Assembly: GCF_029633865.1 (NCBI RefSeq) | Contig: NC_079219.1 | Coordinates: 18,346,463-18,410,462, forward strand | Origin: Lampris incognitus | Taxonomy: Eukaryota; Chordata; Actinopteri; Lampriformes; Lampridae | Direction of reading: 5' to 3' | DNA length: 64,000 bases | Shown: positions 24,401-34,559 of the stretch, piece by piece | How positions within the stretch are numbered: the stretch's first letter is position 1 | Layout of the letters: each line of letters starts with the position of its first letter | Program-made: the position numbers and the translations under genes | Notes under the pieces: model-generated | Seen by the model: the letters and a program-made list of their open reading frames with translations, nothing else | The model's database searches: none | What the model was told of the DNA's origin: nothing

Positions 24401-27400
24401 TGACAAGCAAGGAGAGTGTGCTGAGAAGGTGGAAGGAGTACTTTGAGGGGCTGATGAATGAAGAAAATTAGAGAGAGAGAAGGTTGGATGATGTGGGGAT
24501 AGTGAATTGCGAAGTGCGGTGGATTAACAAGGAGGAAGTGAAGGCAGCTATAAAGAGCATGAAGAGTGGAAAGGCAGTTGGTCCAGATTACATACTACCT
24601 TTGGAGGCATGGAGATGTTTAGGAGAGATGGCAGTGGAATTTTTAACTAGATTGTTTAACACAATCTTGGAAAGTGAGAGGATGCCTGAGGAGTGGAGAA
24701 GAAGCATACTGGCGCCGATTTTCAAGAACAAGGGTGATATGCAGAACTGTAGCAACTAAAGAGGTATAAAGTTGATCAGCCACAGCATGAAGATATGGGA
24801 AAGAGTAATAGAAGCTAGGTTAAGAGGAGAGCTGGTGATTAGTGAGCAGCAGTATGGTTTCATGCCATGAAAGAGCACCACAGATGTGATGTTTGCTTTG
24901 AGAATGTTGATAGAGAAGGCCAGAAGGAGTTACATTGTGTCTTTGTGTGGATTTAGGGAAAGCATATGACAGGGTGCCAAGAGAGGAGGTGTGGTACTGT
25001 ATGAGGAAGTTGGGAGTTGCAGATAAGTATGTAGGAGTGGTGCAGGATATGTATGAGGGGAGTGTGACAATGGTGAGAGGTGCGGTTGAAATGACAGATG
25101 GGTTCAAGGTGGAGGTGCGATTACATCAAGGATCGACTCTGAGCCCTTTCTTGTTTGCAATGGTGATGGACAGGTTGATGGATGAGATCAGGCAAGAGTC
25201 TCCGTGGACTATGATGTTCGCTGATGAGATTGTGATCTGTAGCAAGAGTAGGGTGCAGGTTGAGGAGAGCCTGTAGAGGTGGAGGTATACACCGGAGAGA
25301 ACAGGAATGAAAGCCAGTAGGAGCAAGACGGAATACCTATGCGTGAATGACAGCGAGGACAGTGGAATGGTGAGGATGCAAGGAGTGGAGGTGACAAAGG
25401 CATTTGAGTTTAAATACTTGGGGTCAATTGTCCAAAGTAACAGGAAGTGCAAAAGAGAGGTGAAGAAGAGAGTGCAGGCAGGGTGGAGTGGGTGGAGAAG
25501 AGTGTCAGGAGTGATTTGTGACAGTAGCGTACCAGCAAGAGTTAAAGGGAAGGTTTACAAGATGGTTATGAGACCAGCTATGTTATATGGTTTGGAGACA
25601 GTGGCACTGATGAAAAGACAGGAGGCGGAGTTGGAGGTGGCAGAGTTGAAGATGCTAAGACAGTCATTGGGAGTAACGAAGAAGGACGGGATTAGGAATG
25701 ATTATATTAGAGGGACAGCTCAGGTTGGACGGTTTGGAGACAAAGCAAGAGAGGCAAGATTGAGATGGCTCGTACATGTGTGGAGGAGAGATGCTGGGTA
25801 TACTGGGAGAAGGATGCTGAATATGGAGCTGCGAGGAAAGAGGAAAAGAGGAAGGCCAAAGAGGAGGTTTATTGATGTGGAAAACATGCAGGTGGGCTAG
25901 TGTGACAGAGGAAGATGCAGAGGAGAGAAAGAAATGGAAATGCATGATCCGCTGTGGAGACCCCTAACGGAAGCAGCTGAAAGTAGTAGTAGTAGATTCT
26001 CAGACCAAAGCTAACACAGACAATATAATGCATTACAATCTATATCAAACCATATGGGAAACACAAGTGATATTTGATTGTAGAGACTGCCCGTCTAACA
26101 GAAGCATCGCCACATCGTCATCACGTTTGAGTAGGAACGTGTCTGCTTTTGCACCAGTGGTCGTCCTACCCAGTCAAAAAATTTCAACACCGGTAAAGGG
26201 AGAGTGTCAACAATCATGGTAAAAATGCTTGTTAGCATCATTTACCTGATTCCATGGCCCAGATGGTTAAAATAACTATTCATTAAAGGGGGGGGGGGGA
26301 ATCACAGATTTCAGCTTTAAACACAGTAACATGCAGTAATTCAAAAAGTCCTGTTTGCAGAGCTGTTTCTGGCATCACAGCACAACATCACTAGTATGTT
26401 TACATAAACCTGGATCCCGATGCGAGACTGAATTTTGTAACCTGCTTGACTGTCCTCACGTCACTTAAACACCACTAACCAAACCAGAATTTAGTTCTAA
26501 GTTAAGGTGTCCACCCTTCTGGCTAGTATTTCAGCTCAAGACTCACGCGAAATTATCCTCGTCAGTAAGAAGTGGACGAGGGATTAACTGGAGGATGAGT
26601 GGAAACAGCACCTGAGTGAGTGACCTTGTAAAAGTGCAAACAAATCTTTATTGAGCCACCAAAATCGGTCCCTGATTTATTGTCACTGGAGCAGGTTCAG
26701 ATTTTGTTCCTCTCTCGATGTTATCACGTTCCTTTCACGTTGTTCTTAGTTCCCTACAGTGCATCCGGAAAGTATTCACACCCCTTCACTTTCCCCACAT
26801 TTTGTTATGTTACAGCCTTATTCCACAATGGATTAAATTCTTTTTTTTTCCTCATCGATCTACACACAATACCCCATAACGACAAAGCGAAAAAGGTTTT
26901 GTAGAAATTTTTTCAAATTTATTAAAAATAAAAAACTGAAATATTGCATGTACATAAGTATTCACACCCTTTACTCAGTACTTGGTTGAGGCACCCTTGG
27001 CAGCGATTACAGCCTCAAGTCTTCTTGGGTATGAAGTTACAAGCTTGGCACACCTATATTTGGGGTATTTCTCCCATTCTTCTCTGCAGATCCTCTTGAG
27101 CTCTGTAAGGTTAGATGGGGAGCGTCGTTGCACATCTATTTTCAGGTCTCTCCAGAGACGTTCAATGGGGTTCAAGTCTGGGCTCTGGCTGGGCCACTCA
27201 GGGACATTCACAGACTTGTGCCAAAGCCACTCCTTCGTTGTCTTGGCTGTGTGCTTAGGGTCGTTGTCGTGTTAAAAGGTAACCTTCACCCCAGTCTGAG
27301 GTCCTGAGCGCTCTGGAGCAGGTTTTCATTAAGGATCTCTCTGTACTTTGCTCCATTCATCTTTCCCCCGATCCTGACTAGTCTCCCAGTTCCTGCCGCT

Positions 27401-30400
27401 GAAGAACATCCCCACAGCATGATGCTGCCACCACCATGCTTCACTGTAGGGATGGTATTAGCAAGGTGATGAGAGGTGCCTGGTTTCCTCCAGACGTGAC
27501 GTTTGGCATTCAGGCCAAAGAGTTCAATCTTGGTTTCATCAGACCAGAGAATCTTGTTGCTCATGGTCTGAGAGTCCTTTAGGTGCTTTCTGGCAAACTC
27601 CAAGCGGGCTGTCATGTGCATTTACTGAGCAGAGGCTTCCGTCTGGCCACTCTACCATAAAGGCCTGATTGGTGGAGTGCTGCAGAGATGGTTGTCCTTC
27701 TGGAAGGTTCTCCCATCTCCACAGAGGAACGCTGGAGCTCTGTCAGAGTGACCACCGGGTTCTTGGTCACGTCCCTGACAAAGGCCCTTTTCCCCCGATT
27801 GCTCAGTTTGGCTGGGCGGCCAGCTCTAGGAAGAGTCCCGGTGGATCCAAACTTCTTCCATTTACGAATGATGGAGACCACTGTGCTCTTCAGGACCTTC
27901 AAAGCTGTAGAAAATTTTTTTGTACCCTTCCCCAGATCTGTGCCTCGATATAATCCTGTCTCGGGGGTCCACAGACAATTCCTTTGACTTCATGGCTTGG
28001 TTTCTGCTCTGACATGCACTGTCAATAGTGGGACCTTGTATGGACAGGTGTGTGCCTTTCCAAATCAAGTCCAATCAATTGACTTTACTACAGGTGGACG
28101 CCAGTCAAGATGTAGAAACATCTCAAAGATGATCAGTGGAAACAGGATGAACCTGAGCTCAATTTTGAGTGTCATAGCAAAGGGTGTGAATACTTATGTA
28201 CATGCAATATTTCAGTTTTTTATTTTCAATAAATTTGCAAAAATTTCTACAAAACCTTTTTCACTTTGTCATTATGGGGTACTGTCTGTAGATTGATGAG
28301 AAAAAAAAGGAATTTAATCCATTTTAGAATAAGGCTGTAACATAACAAAATGTAGAGAAAGTGGAGGGGTGTGAATACTTTCCGGATGCACTGTATAGCT
28401 TTGGATGTTCATGATTGACCAACCTTGCAATGACGAGATAAGCAATTCTTCCGAGTTGCACACAAACGGGTAGTCAGTCTGTGGGACGTTACTCCTAACA
28501 ATCTTGTCCTATCATTCTGACAGAAACAAGCAGCTGCATGCAAAGATCAATTTGCTCCCACTTATATCATCAACAGTAGTATCAAAGGTATCAAAAGTAT
28601 AGTATTTATACAACACCCATGGCATCCATCACCTGCACCATGCCCCCTCCCACCCTAAAACACACTTTGACACAGAGCAATAAACCAGTTAACACTTGCT
28701 TAATGTTTACAATGTGCAATTTCGCTAGATCTACTTACCCATTCATTCTATTTTAAAATGTTCTCTCTCTTACCCCCCCTTTTTTTTCTCCCTAACTGTA
28801 TCTGGCCAATTACCCCACTTTTCCAAACCATCCCGGTTGCTGCTCCACCCCCTCTGCCTGATACATGTGGAGTCACCAGCCGCTTCTTTTCACCTGGCAG
28901 TGAGCAGTTTCGCCAGGAGGATGTAGCGCATGGGAGGATCATGCTATTCCCTCCCAGTTCCCCCTCCCCTCCAAACAGTCACCCCGACCGACACAGAGAA
29001 GGCACTAGTGACCAGGACACATACCCACATCCGGCTTCCCACCCGCAGACACGGCCAATTGTATCTGTAAGGATGCCGAGCCAAGCTCGAGGTAACACGG
29101 GGATTCAAACCAGTGATCCCCGTGTCGGTAGGCAACTAAATAGACCGCTATGCTACCCCGGCCACCCTCGTTCTCTCTCTTTTTATCATGTGTTTCCAGC
29201 TGTGCACTTTCGTGTGTGTTTAGAGAGCAATGTGCCAAACCAAATTCTTTGTATGTCTGAACGTACGTGGCAAATAAAGGAATCTGATTCTGATTTCATC
29301 CCCATCTCTCTACCCCCCCCCCATTGAAGCCTTCGCTATCACATTCCCTCTTCCTCAGCCTCCTTCCCTCTTCTTTCATTGACTCTCCCTTCCCATCCTT
29401 GTTATTCCCTAACTCCCTACAATTAATATGTTGTTCTTTCCCTCTCTCACACTACTTGTGTCCTTGCCCATCTCATCTGAATATGCACGGAAAGTCTGAG
29501 TGCGACGGAGACAGACAGGGAAATAGGAAAGTAAATGCACAGGCTCTCTCAGGTGACAGGCATGGCTGCATGCAGAGAGAACAATGCTTCTCTCTGCAGG
29601 GTTCAGACAAAACAATGCAACCACCCTGTCCTCTCCGTTTCCACACAGCATGACGTGGCAAACTTGATACTGAAGGCTTCCCCTGTCTGGCAGACTTAGA
29701 CGGGCTATCGAGGTACTTCCCTGTCCATTCTCCCTCAACACAAAAAAAAAGTTAACCCAAACATTAAAATATCATGCTAAACGTTTGTGTCATTCCCTTG
29801 CATAAGGCATTTAGCTGACTCTGAACGTCCTTACATAGCTAAATGTTTGGTCTATAAAGACAGTGCTGGGGAAGTCCTCCACCCTCGTGTTCCCATGTAA
29901 GCGAGACAATGTAAAACCTCACCACTGCTTAACAAAGTGGTGTAATCACAGGATCAGTAACCAGGTACTCATGAAAAGAATGCGTTTTAAGAGAGATAAA
30001 AAGGACAACAGCTACCTTGTTAACACAAATTAGTACGTGCATCCCATATCGAGCATTTTTTTTCCTTTTTTCGGCACACTACTCTATTCCTCTCAATATA
30101 TTACACAAACAATACCAGTACCAATAAGCAAGATACAAAGGAACTATTTAGCTGTTTTTCGGTGTTAAATAAGAAGCATTTCACATGATATGATTCGGTC
30201 AATACGTTCAGTTCACTGTGCAAGCACCCATGAGCGAGTTATTTTCAGGTTTGAAGCATTGGGTACTAAAGAGACAATCTCACCAAGGAAGAACTTTGAA
30301 ACTAAATGGAAGATTTATGTATGCCTTCAGAGACAAATTAAGACTAATGAAAGATTACATTTCTATTAACTTTGATGATCCTCATGAAAAGTCCTTTTAG

Positions 30401-31802
30401 TCAAGGGCAAGGCTCAGGCCCAAATCCTTTACTATGCGAGTCAGTTGTTAGATATGAGGTGTTCGGGACATGACCATGTATTTCAGCTGTGACAGAAGTT
30501 TCACCACATGTACCTTCCTCAAGGTACATGGCCCAGTGGTTAGCGCTCACCTCACAGCAAGAAGGTCCTGGGTTCAAACCCCAGGGTTGCCCAACCTTGG
30601 GGGTCATCCCAGGTCCTTTCTGTGTGGCGTTTGTATGTTCTCCCCGTGTCTGCGATGGGTTTTCTCCGGGTGCTCCAGTTTCCCCCACCATCAAAAAGAA
30701 ATGCATTTTAGGGTTAATACTCCTGTCTGTGCCCCTGACCAAGGCACGGCAAGAAGAACTGGAGTTGGTCCCCGGGTGCTGCACGACGGCTGCCCACTGC
30801 TCCTAGCTACACAGCTAGGATGGGGTAAATGTAGAGAGGAATTTCCCCACAGGGATTAATATAGTACATCAAAATCCAAAAAAAAATGTCTGGACAGCAG
30901 TGGTAGATTTTCTTTTCTGACCGTTATGAAATAGAAATGAAGGTTTATTGTCATACAAAACTGATCTCTTCTATGACTGGCTCCTTGATCGCTCCTTACT
31001 ATTCGTGGCAGCTAAAGGGTTAACGGAAATTCAGAAGTGATCTCAATCAGGACAGTTACAGTGCAGCCAGTATCAGCTCGGAAAGCCAGATATTTAAAAA
31101 ATGGACCCATGTGATTTTGAAATGTATTCATATCATCAACCTGGAATTCCATGTACGTGCAGGATGCCAGCGATGACACTGCATGATGTTGAATCACCAA
31201 CACCAGTCAGTGACAGACTCATACAATGACCAGTTCAATACCGCTGTAGACAACAGCACAAAAGGTGGAATCACTGAAGACTATGTACAATGCCCTTGGT
31301 AAAACCAGGCAGTGTTGCCCAATTTAGCCAACTGCTGGATTGGTGAGTGAAGAATCGGGAAAATTCTCTGGCAGAGGAGATGATGACTATGTGGGGCAGA
31401 GGTGAGCGAATGTCTTACTCAAGGCCCAGGGAAAAGCATGATCATTAGATCTTTCCACTGCTACTTCTAGTCCAGGGATAGACACAGATCCTCATGGAAA
31501 AAAGACATACTTGTAGGGTGCCCACTCATCTCCTGCTCTTAGCCTCCATTCCAAACCACTTATATTCATCCCTCCATCTATCCATTATCCGAACCGCTTA
31601 TCCTGCTCTCAGGATCGCGGGGATACTGGAGCCTATCCCAGCAGTCATTGGGTGGCAGACAGGGAGACACCCTGGAAAGACCACTAGGCCATCACACAGG
31701 GCCTACTCTCAGGGTTGTGGAGATACTGGAGCCTATCCCATCAGTCATTAGGCGGCAGGCGGGGAGACACCCTGGACAGGCCGCCAGGCCATCACACAGG
31801 GC

Positions 31803-31880
<78 letters not shown>

Positions 31881-33621
31881 TCATACCTAGGGGCAATTAA
31901 GTATGGCCGATTCACATGACCTCCATGTCTTTGGACTATGGGAGGAAACCGGAGCACCCGGAGGAAACCCACGCAGACACAGGGAAAACATGCAAACTCC
32001 ACACAGAGGACGACCCGGGACGACCCCCAAGGTCGGACAACCCCAGGGCTCGAACCCAGGACCTTCTTGTTGTGAGGCGACCATGCTCACCACTGTGCCA
32101 CTGATTCGCCCCACTAATATTCAACCAATTTTTATTTGTATACCACATTCCTGCATTCAAATGCAATTGAATGTGATTCACACAGTAAAAAAATAAAATA
32201 ACTGAGAAAAGATTAATAAAGATGGGTGCCACTGTTTTCAAAACATTAAAATAATCACAATTAATACCTTTGTATCTGGTAACTTGCCAACTAAGGTATC
32301 TGGTAACATGCATAAAAGGCATCTTGGTAGTGCTGGCCTATGTCAGCACTCTGCTGGCCCCTGTGTGTTCACAGCATTTGCAGGACAAGCTGCTGCTGGA
32401 GCCAGGTTTACAGGGCAGGTGACTAGAGCTTCTTTTTCCAGCAGATTTAAGAAAAACAAATGCTAAAGCACCACGTGTCCCAGGTTATGGACAAAAATGT
32501 CCACCTCCACAAGAGCAGGGTACACACGCACCTCAACCCAAGGCTTGACCGAGAAGTGAGTCAGCATCCTCTCTTCAACACCGGCCATGACAATTCACAT
32601 CCATGGCTTACACACATTACTTTCTAAGGCTTGGGATGTTTTGTTGTTCTGACCGAGACTTTTCACAACTGGTCAGACAGCCTGGTAGGCAAAGTGCAAG
32701 AATTACGTCAGGGGCAGCATGCAGAGATGTAGATGATAATTTATATAACAAGTTTGATAGTGGGAATAGGTGACTGAGTGATTTACCAACGGGATTATTG
32801 TACCACCAAGTGAGCGACTGTACGACAACATAATCAGCAAGTGGGTGTAGGACTGTGTGAGTAAGGGAGTGAGTGGCAACGGGAAGTCTGCCTTGGAAGT
32901 ACTTCATGTCTGTTATCAAGTAGGTTGGCGTTATTCACCCCCCCCCCGACTACTCACAGTTTATCACCATTATATGTATGGGGAGAGGGGGAGAGGGAGA
33001 GAGAGATAGTTTGTGATTGTCCAATATTGCACTGAGGTGTTAAAATCAGAGGTACTTTGCCACACCGAGTCCCCGGACTAGAGCCAAATACTCTGTTCCA
33101 GGACTCAGGATTATGTCTACAGACAGTGTAAATAAACCATAAAACGGGTGATAGCCTCGCTAACCCAGGGCAGGCCCAGTGGGCCACACGGTAAAAATTC
33201 TTGGCTTGAGATTTGGAAGAGGACCATGCTACATTACAGAGGCTGCGCGGGTGGGTTTGTGGGACCATAACCCTGCAGGTGTAATAGGGTGAGGGACATT
33301 TATCCATCCCTCTATTTTCTTTTTTCCCCGGATGTTACTATAGATACCACAACACGGAATATCTATTACCATCTCCAATACAATTCCACTAAACAGGGCT
33401 GCTCAAAGCGTTCCCGTGTTTTCCACACAGCCTCAGCCGAGGCTGACGCGATCAGTCCGCATGTTACATCGGCGTTGGCGGGTCCAGTTCCTTTGTAACG
33501 TAAGTGGAGTCTAGCAGTAATCTACGTTTCCACATGGGCTGAAAATGAGCCGCCTCTGCCACTGCGAGATAATATTCTTACCCAGAAGCTCTTTAGGGAC
33601 CTCTGACACTTCCTCGCTCAT
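18322..33621 (-). CDS. carmil1: CARMIL family gene, first two coding exons
   Basis: Two exons join in phase 1: 33621-33582 (ATG, 13 codons plus one base, donor CTGG|GTAAGA) and 18419-18322 (acceptor TGTCTCTGTATAG, donor CTG|GTAAGT). The joined start reads [20 protein letters not shown], followed by [20 protein letters not shown] and TENRVL. This closely matches human CARMIL1 ([40 protein letters not shown]), the start of its N-terminal PH domain; CARMIL2 and CARMIL3 are much less similar here. CARMIL proteins are large cytoplasmic leucine-rich-repeat proteins that bind actin capping protein at the leading edge. The following exon was not recognised to the left. Intron 1 (15.2 kb) holds an intact transposon, a palindrome, an RTE LINE, a Tc1 fossil and a SINE. 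Paralog assignment rests on 46 residues. Confidence 0.85.
18436..19470. other. CARMIL intron 1, no feature beyond short repeats
   Basis: Contains a poly-G run at 18436-18447 and (AC)n at 18789-18826; otherwise unremarkable. Confidence 0.6.
19471..21089 (-). mobile_element. Complete Tc1/mariner transposon, DD38E type, copy 2
   Basis: 1619 bp, same termini as copy 1, with TA at 19469-19470 and 21090-21091. It lies in CARMIL intron 1 in the same orientation as the host gene. Confidence 0.96.
19634..20677 (-). CDS. Tc1/mariner transposase, intact, DD38E (copy 2)
   Basis: Full 347-codon frame without stop or frameshift. Catalytic D154, D244 and E283 are all retained; the residue before D154 is Met (WMDESKF) where copy 1 has Thr. 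Other differences from copy 1 are T11 for I, G for E in KHGGG, H for R in MVHKK and A for S in IAANGG. The near identity of two complete copies 10 kb apart argues for recent amplification. Whether the T153M change affects activity cannot be seen. Confidence 0.94.
   Translation of the reverse strand: MARKRELSSETRQSILVLRNEGYSMREIAKKLKISYTGVYYSLQRTAQTGSNQSRKRSGRPRCTTEQEDKYIRVSSLRNRRLTGPQLASSLNSTRKTPVSTSTVKRRLRDSGLQGRVAKKKPYLRLTNKRKRLRWAKEHRHWTEEDWKKVLWMDESKFEVFGSQRRTFVRRRTNEKMLEECLTPSVKHGGGNVMVWGCFGAGKVGDLYRVKGILNKEGYHSILQRHAIPSGQRLIGANFILQQDNDPKHTSKLCKNYLEQKQAAGILSVMEWPAQSPDLNPIELLWEQLDRMVHKKCPSNQSNLWELLLEAWGAISPDYLNKLTARMPKVCNAVIAANGGFFDESKV
21511..22739. mobile_element. Palindromic (foldback) derivative of the DD38E transposon
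   Basis: Two arms of 551 bp (21511-22061 and 22189-22739) are near-perfect inverted copies of each other around a 127-bp loop (22062-22188). Each arm holds 16 bp of flank including the TA, the transposon 3' terminus and 3' end of the transposase, then a jump at about 21850 (or its mirror) to the 5'UTR and the first ~50 transposase codons. The loop continues the transposase on one side only. Outer termini are intact (21527 and 22723), so it may be mobilisable in trans. It lies in CARMIL intron 1, 0.4 kb from the intact copy 2. Confidence 0.93.
22866..25996 (+). mobile_element. Full-length RTE-type LINE with 20-bp TSD, pseudogenised
   Basis: 3131 bp flanked by exact 20-bp repeats attctcagaccaaagctaac at 22846-22865 and 25997-26016. 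The 5'UTR (TACTGGTCCCAAGCCCGG, GGGTTACCAACGACC) is followed by an endonuclease, RT and C-terminal region spread over several frames (23250-23798, 23746-24177, 24220-24759, 24935-25276, 25307-25900). The RT active-site box reads FADE instead of FADD (about 25217-25228), and there are stops near 24479, 24759 and 24870. It ends in (TAG)n after GTGGAGACCCCTAACGG. Antisense to CARMIL in its intron 1. Confidence 0.92.
26017..26756. other. CARMIL intron 1, nothing recognised
   Basis: Contains a G-homopolymer near 26288; no exon or repeat family identified. Confidence 0.55.
26757..28393 (-). mobile_element. Tc1 transposon fossil (DD34E)
   Basis: Termini cagtgcatccggaaagtatt and complement with TA at 26755-26756 and 28394-28395. 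Minus-strand frames give a broken transposase: [20 protein letters not shown] (about 28000), [15 protein letters not shown] (27902-27612), [13 protein letters not shown] (27621-27286), HDNDPKH (about 27270) and [15 protein letters not shown] (27211-26975). At least three frameshifts or stops. I count 34 residues between the second D and E. Confidence 0.92.
28772..29169 (-). repeat. SINE-A copy 2, flanked by 12-bp TSD
   Basis: Same family as 17578-18029, slightly shorter. The repeat gttctctctctt lies at 28760-28771 and 29170-29181. Confidence 0.83.
29182..29302 (+). repeat. LINE 3' tail remnant
   Basis: TTTGTATGTCTGAACGTACG followed by TGGCAAATAAAGGAATCTGA and TTCTGATT, a common fish LINE tail. 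Body absent. Confidence 0.5.
29303..30519. other. CARMIL intron 1, nothing recognised
   Basis: Low-repeat DNA. A 60-codon open frame at 30218-30400 shows no family similarity and no convincing splice context. Confidence 0.5.
30520..30875 (+). repeat. SINE-C: SINE-B-type head with a different body
   Basis: The head (CAGTGGTTAGCGCTCACCTC, GGTCCTGGGTTCAAACC) is that of SINE-B on the plus strand. The 3' body (TGACCAAGGCACGGCAAGAA, CTGGAGTTGGTCCCCGGGTG, TAGCTAGGATGGGGTAAATG) is not found in SINE-B. A reverse fragment of the same body occurs at 44735-44800. Confidence 0.7.
31567..32110 (-). repeat. SINE-B copy 3 with internal duplication and (AC)n expansion
   Basis: Starts with the (ATCC) tail, shows a ~100-bp tandem duplication of the middle (two copies of ACTGGAGCCTATCCCA at about 31625 and 31725), then (AC)n, then the normal head ending in the B-box-like GGCTCGAACCC. 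Confidence 0.82.
31805..31879. repeat. (AC)n microsatellite inside SINE-B
   Basis: About 38 AC units at the position where unexpanded SINE-B copies read cacattcacacctagg. Confidence 0.95.
32111..33581. other. CARMIL intron 1, nothing recognised
   Basis: No exon, transposon or clear repeat apart from a C-run near 32938 and GA-rich simple sequence near 32980. Confidence 0.5.
33582..33621 (-). CDS. carmil1: CARMIL coding exon 1
   Basis: ATG in the context CAAAAATGAGC, coding [13 protein letters not shown], then G|GTAAGAA. The length and phase match exon 1 of human CARMIL1 by protein alignment. It sits at the downstream edge of a CpG-rich block. Confidence 0.85.
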
Positions 33622-34170
33622 TTTTGCTGGAGTGCGGCGGACGAACGTAATATCCCGAATGAAAAGGCTGCGCTCAGCACATTTGAGAGGGGCTTAATTC
33701 ACCGCAGGGAGCAGCCAGGGGAAAAGCCTCCGGGCTGGAGAAGCGTCAGGTGCCGCCGCCGTCACGTCTCCCCTCCCGGTTTACATGCTCCTCTCCGCCG
33801 GCCCCGTCCGGACAATGTCTACGCATTCACGAAGGCGCATCTCCCCCCGGTTCACAGCGCTTTTCAAATACGTGTGTCTGATTTAAAAAAAATAAAAAGC
33901 CGCTACAATCCTTTAAATATCATATCGATGCCCGGTGGAGTCTCCACGCCTGCGGAAAACGGTACCTTTCCCCCCACACACACACACACACTCACATAAA
34001 TACACTGGCATATACACACGCATACATCCTCCGTCGCCTCCCGTGAAGCCCTCGGTATTACCAGCCAATAGAGACGCGCGGTGCCCCTCCCCACCGGGTG
34101 ATGCGACAGCCAGTGAATCGAACGATACCGGGGCTGCCAGGCGAAGGAGGCGGCGGCTGCCGGCAGACTA
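33622..34170 (-). promoter_or_regulatory. CpG-rich promoter/5'UTR region of the CARMIL gene
   Basis: Sharp rise in G+C and CpG against the AT-rich flanks (GCCGCCGCCGTCACGTC, CCGCCGGCCCCGTCCGG, GGAGGCGGCGGCTGCCGG), directly upstream of the start codon. No TATA box at a fixed distance, which is typical of a CpG-island promoter. Transcription start not determined. Confidence 0.6.
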
Positions 34171-34559
34171 CACTGTAAAAAGACACGAGCAAATACTTAA
34201 TTTTTTATGCTTTTTTTTTTTACATCCTTATAGTTTCCAAGCCAATTTTGGGTTTTATTGCAAAAATATTTGTAAATTTTAATTAGAAATACCCAGTGCG
34301 TCTAATATTCATCTCATTTATTAACAATTAACAATATTAACAATATCCATGGTTAATAGGCATTAAAAATGGGTCATTTCGACCCAAACAGAACACGGTT
34401 TAACCTGGCGTACTGAGAGGGAGCCCTGTTGACTGGAAGGAAACAGAAGGGAGCTCATGGGGAAGGGAGAGTTTAGGTTAAGTCTAAAAAAAAAATCTTA
34501 AAATGCAACTTGACTTGACTTGATTGACAAGTGTCGCAAAATAGTGTAGAACGTAGGGG

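Noticed and set aside
30218-30400. 60-codon frame in CARMIL intron 1
   Set aside because: No recognisable family, no consensus splice pair, opposite strand to the host gene.
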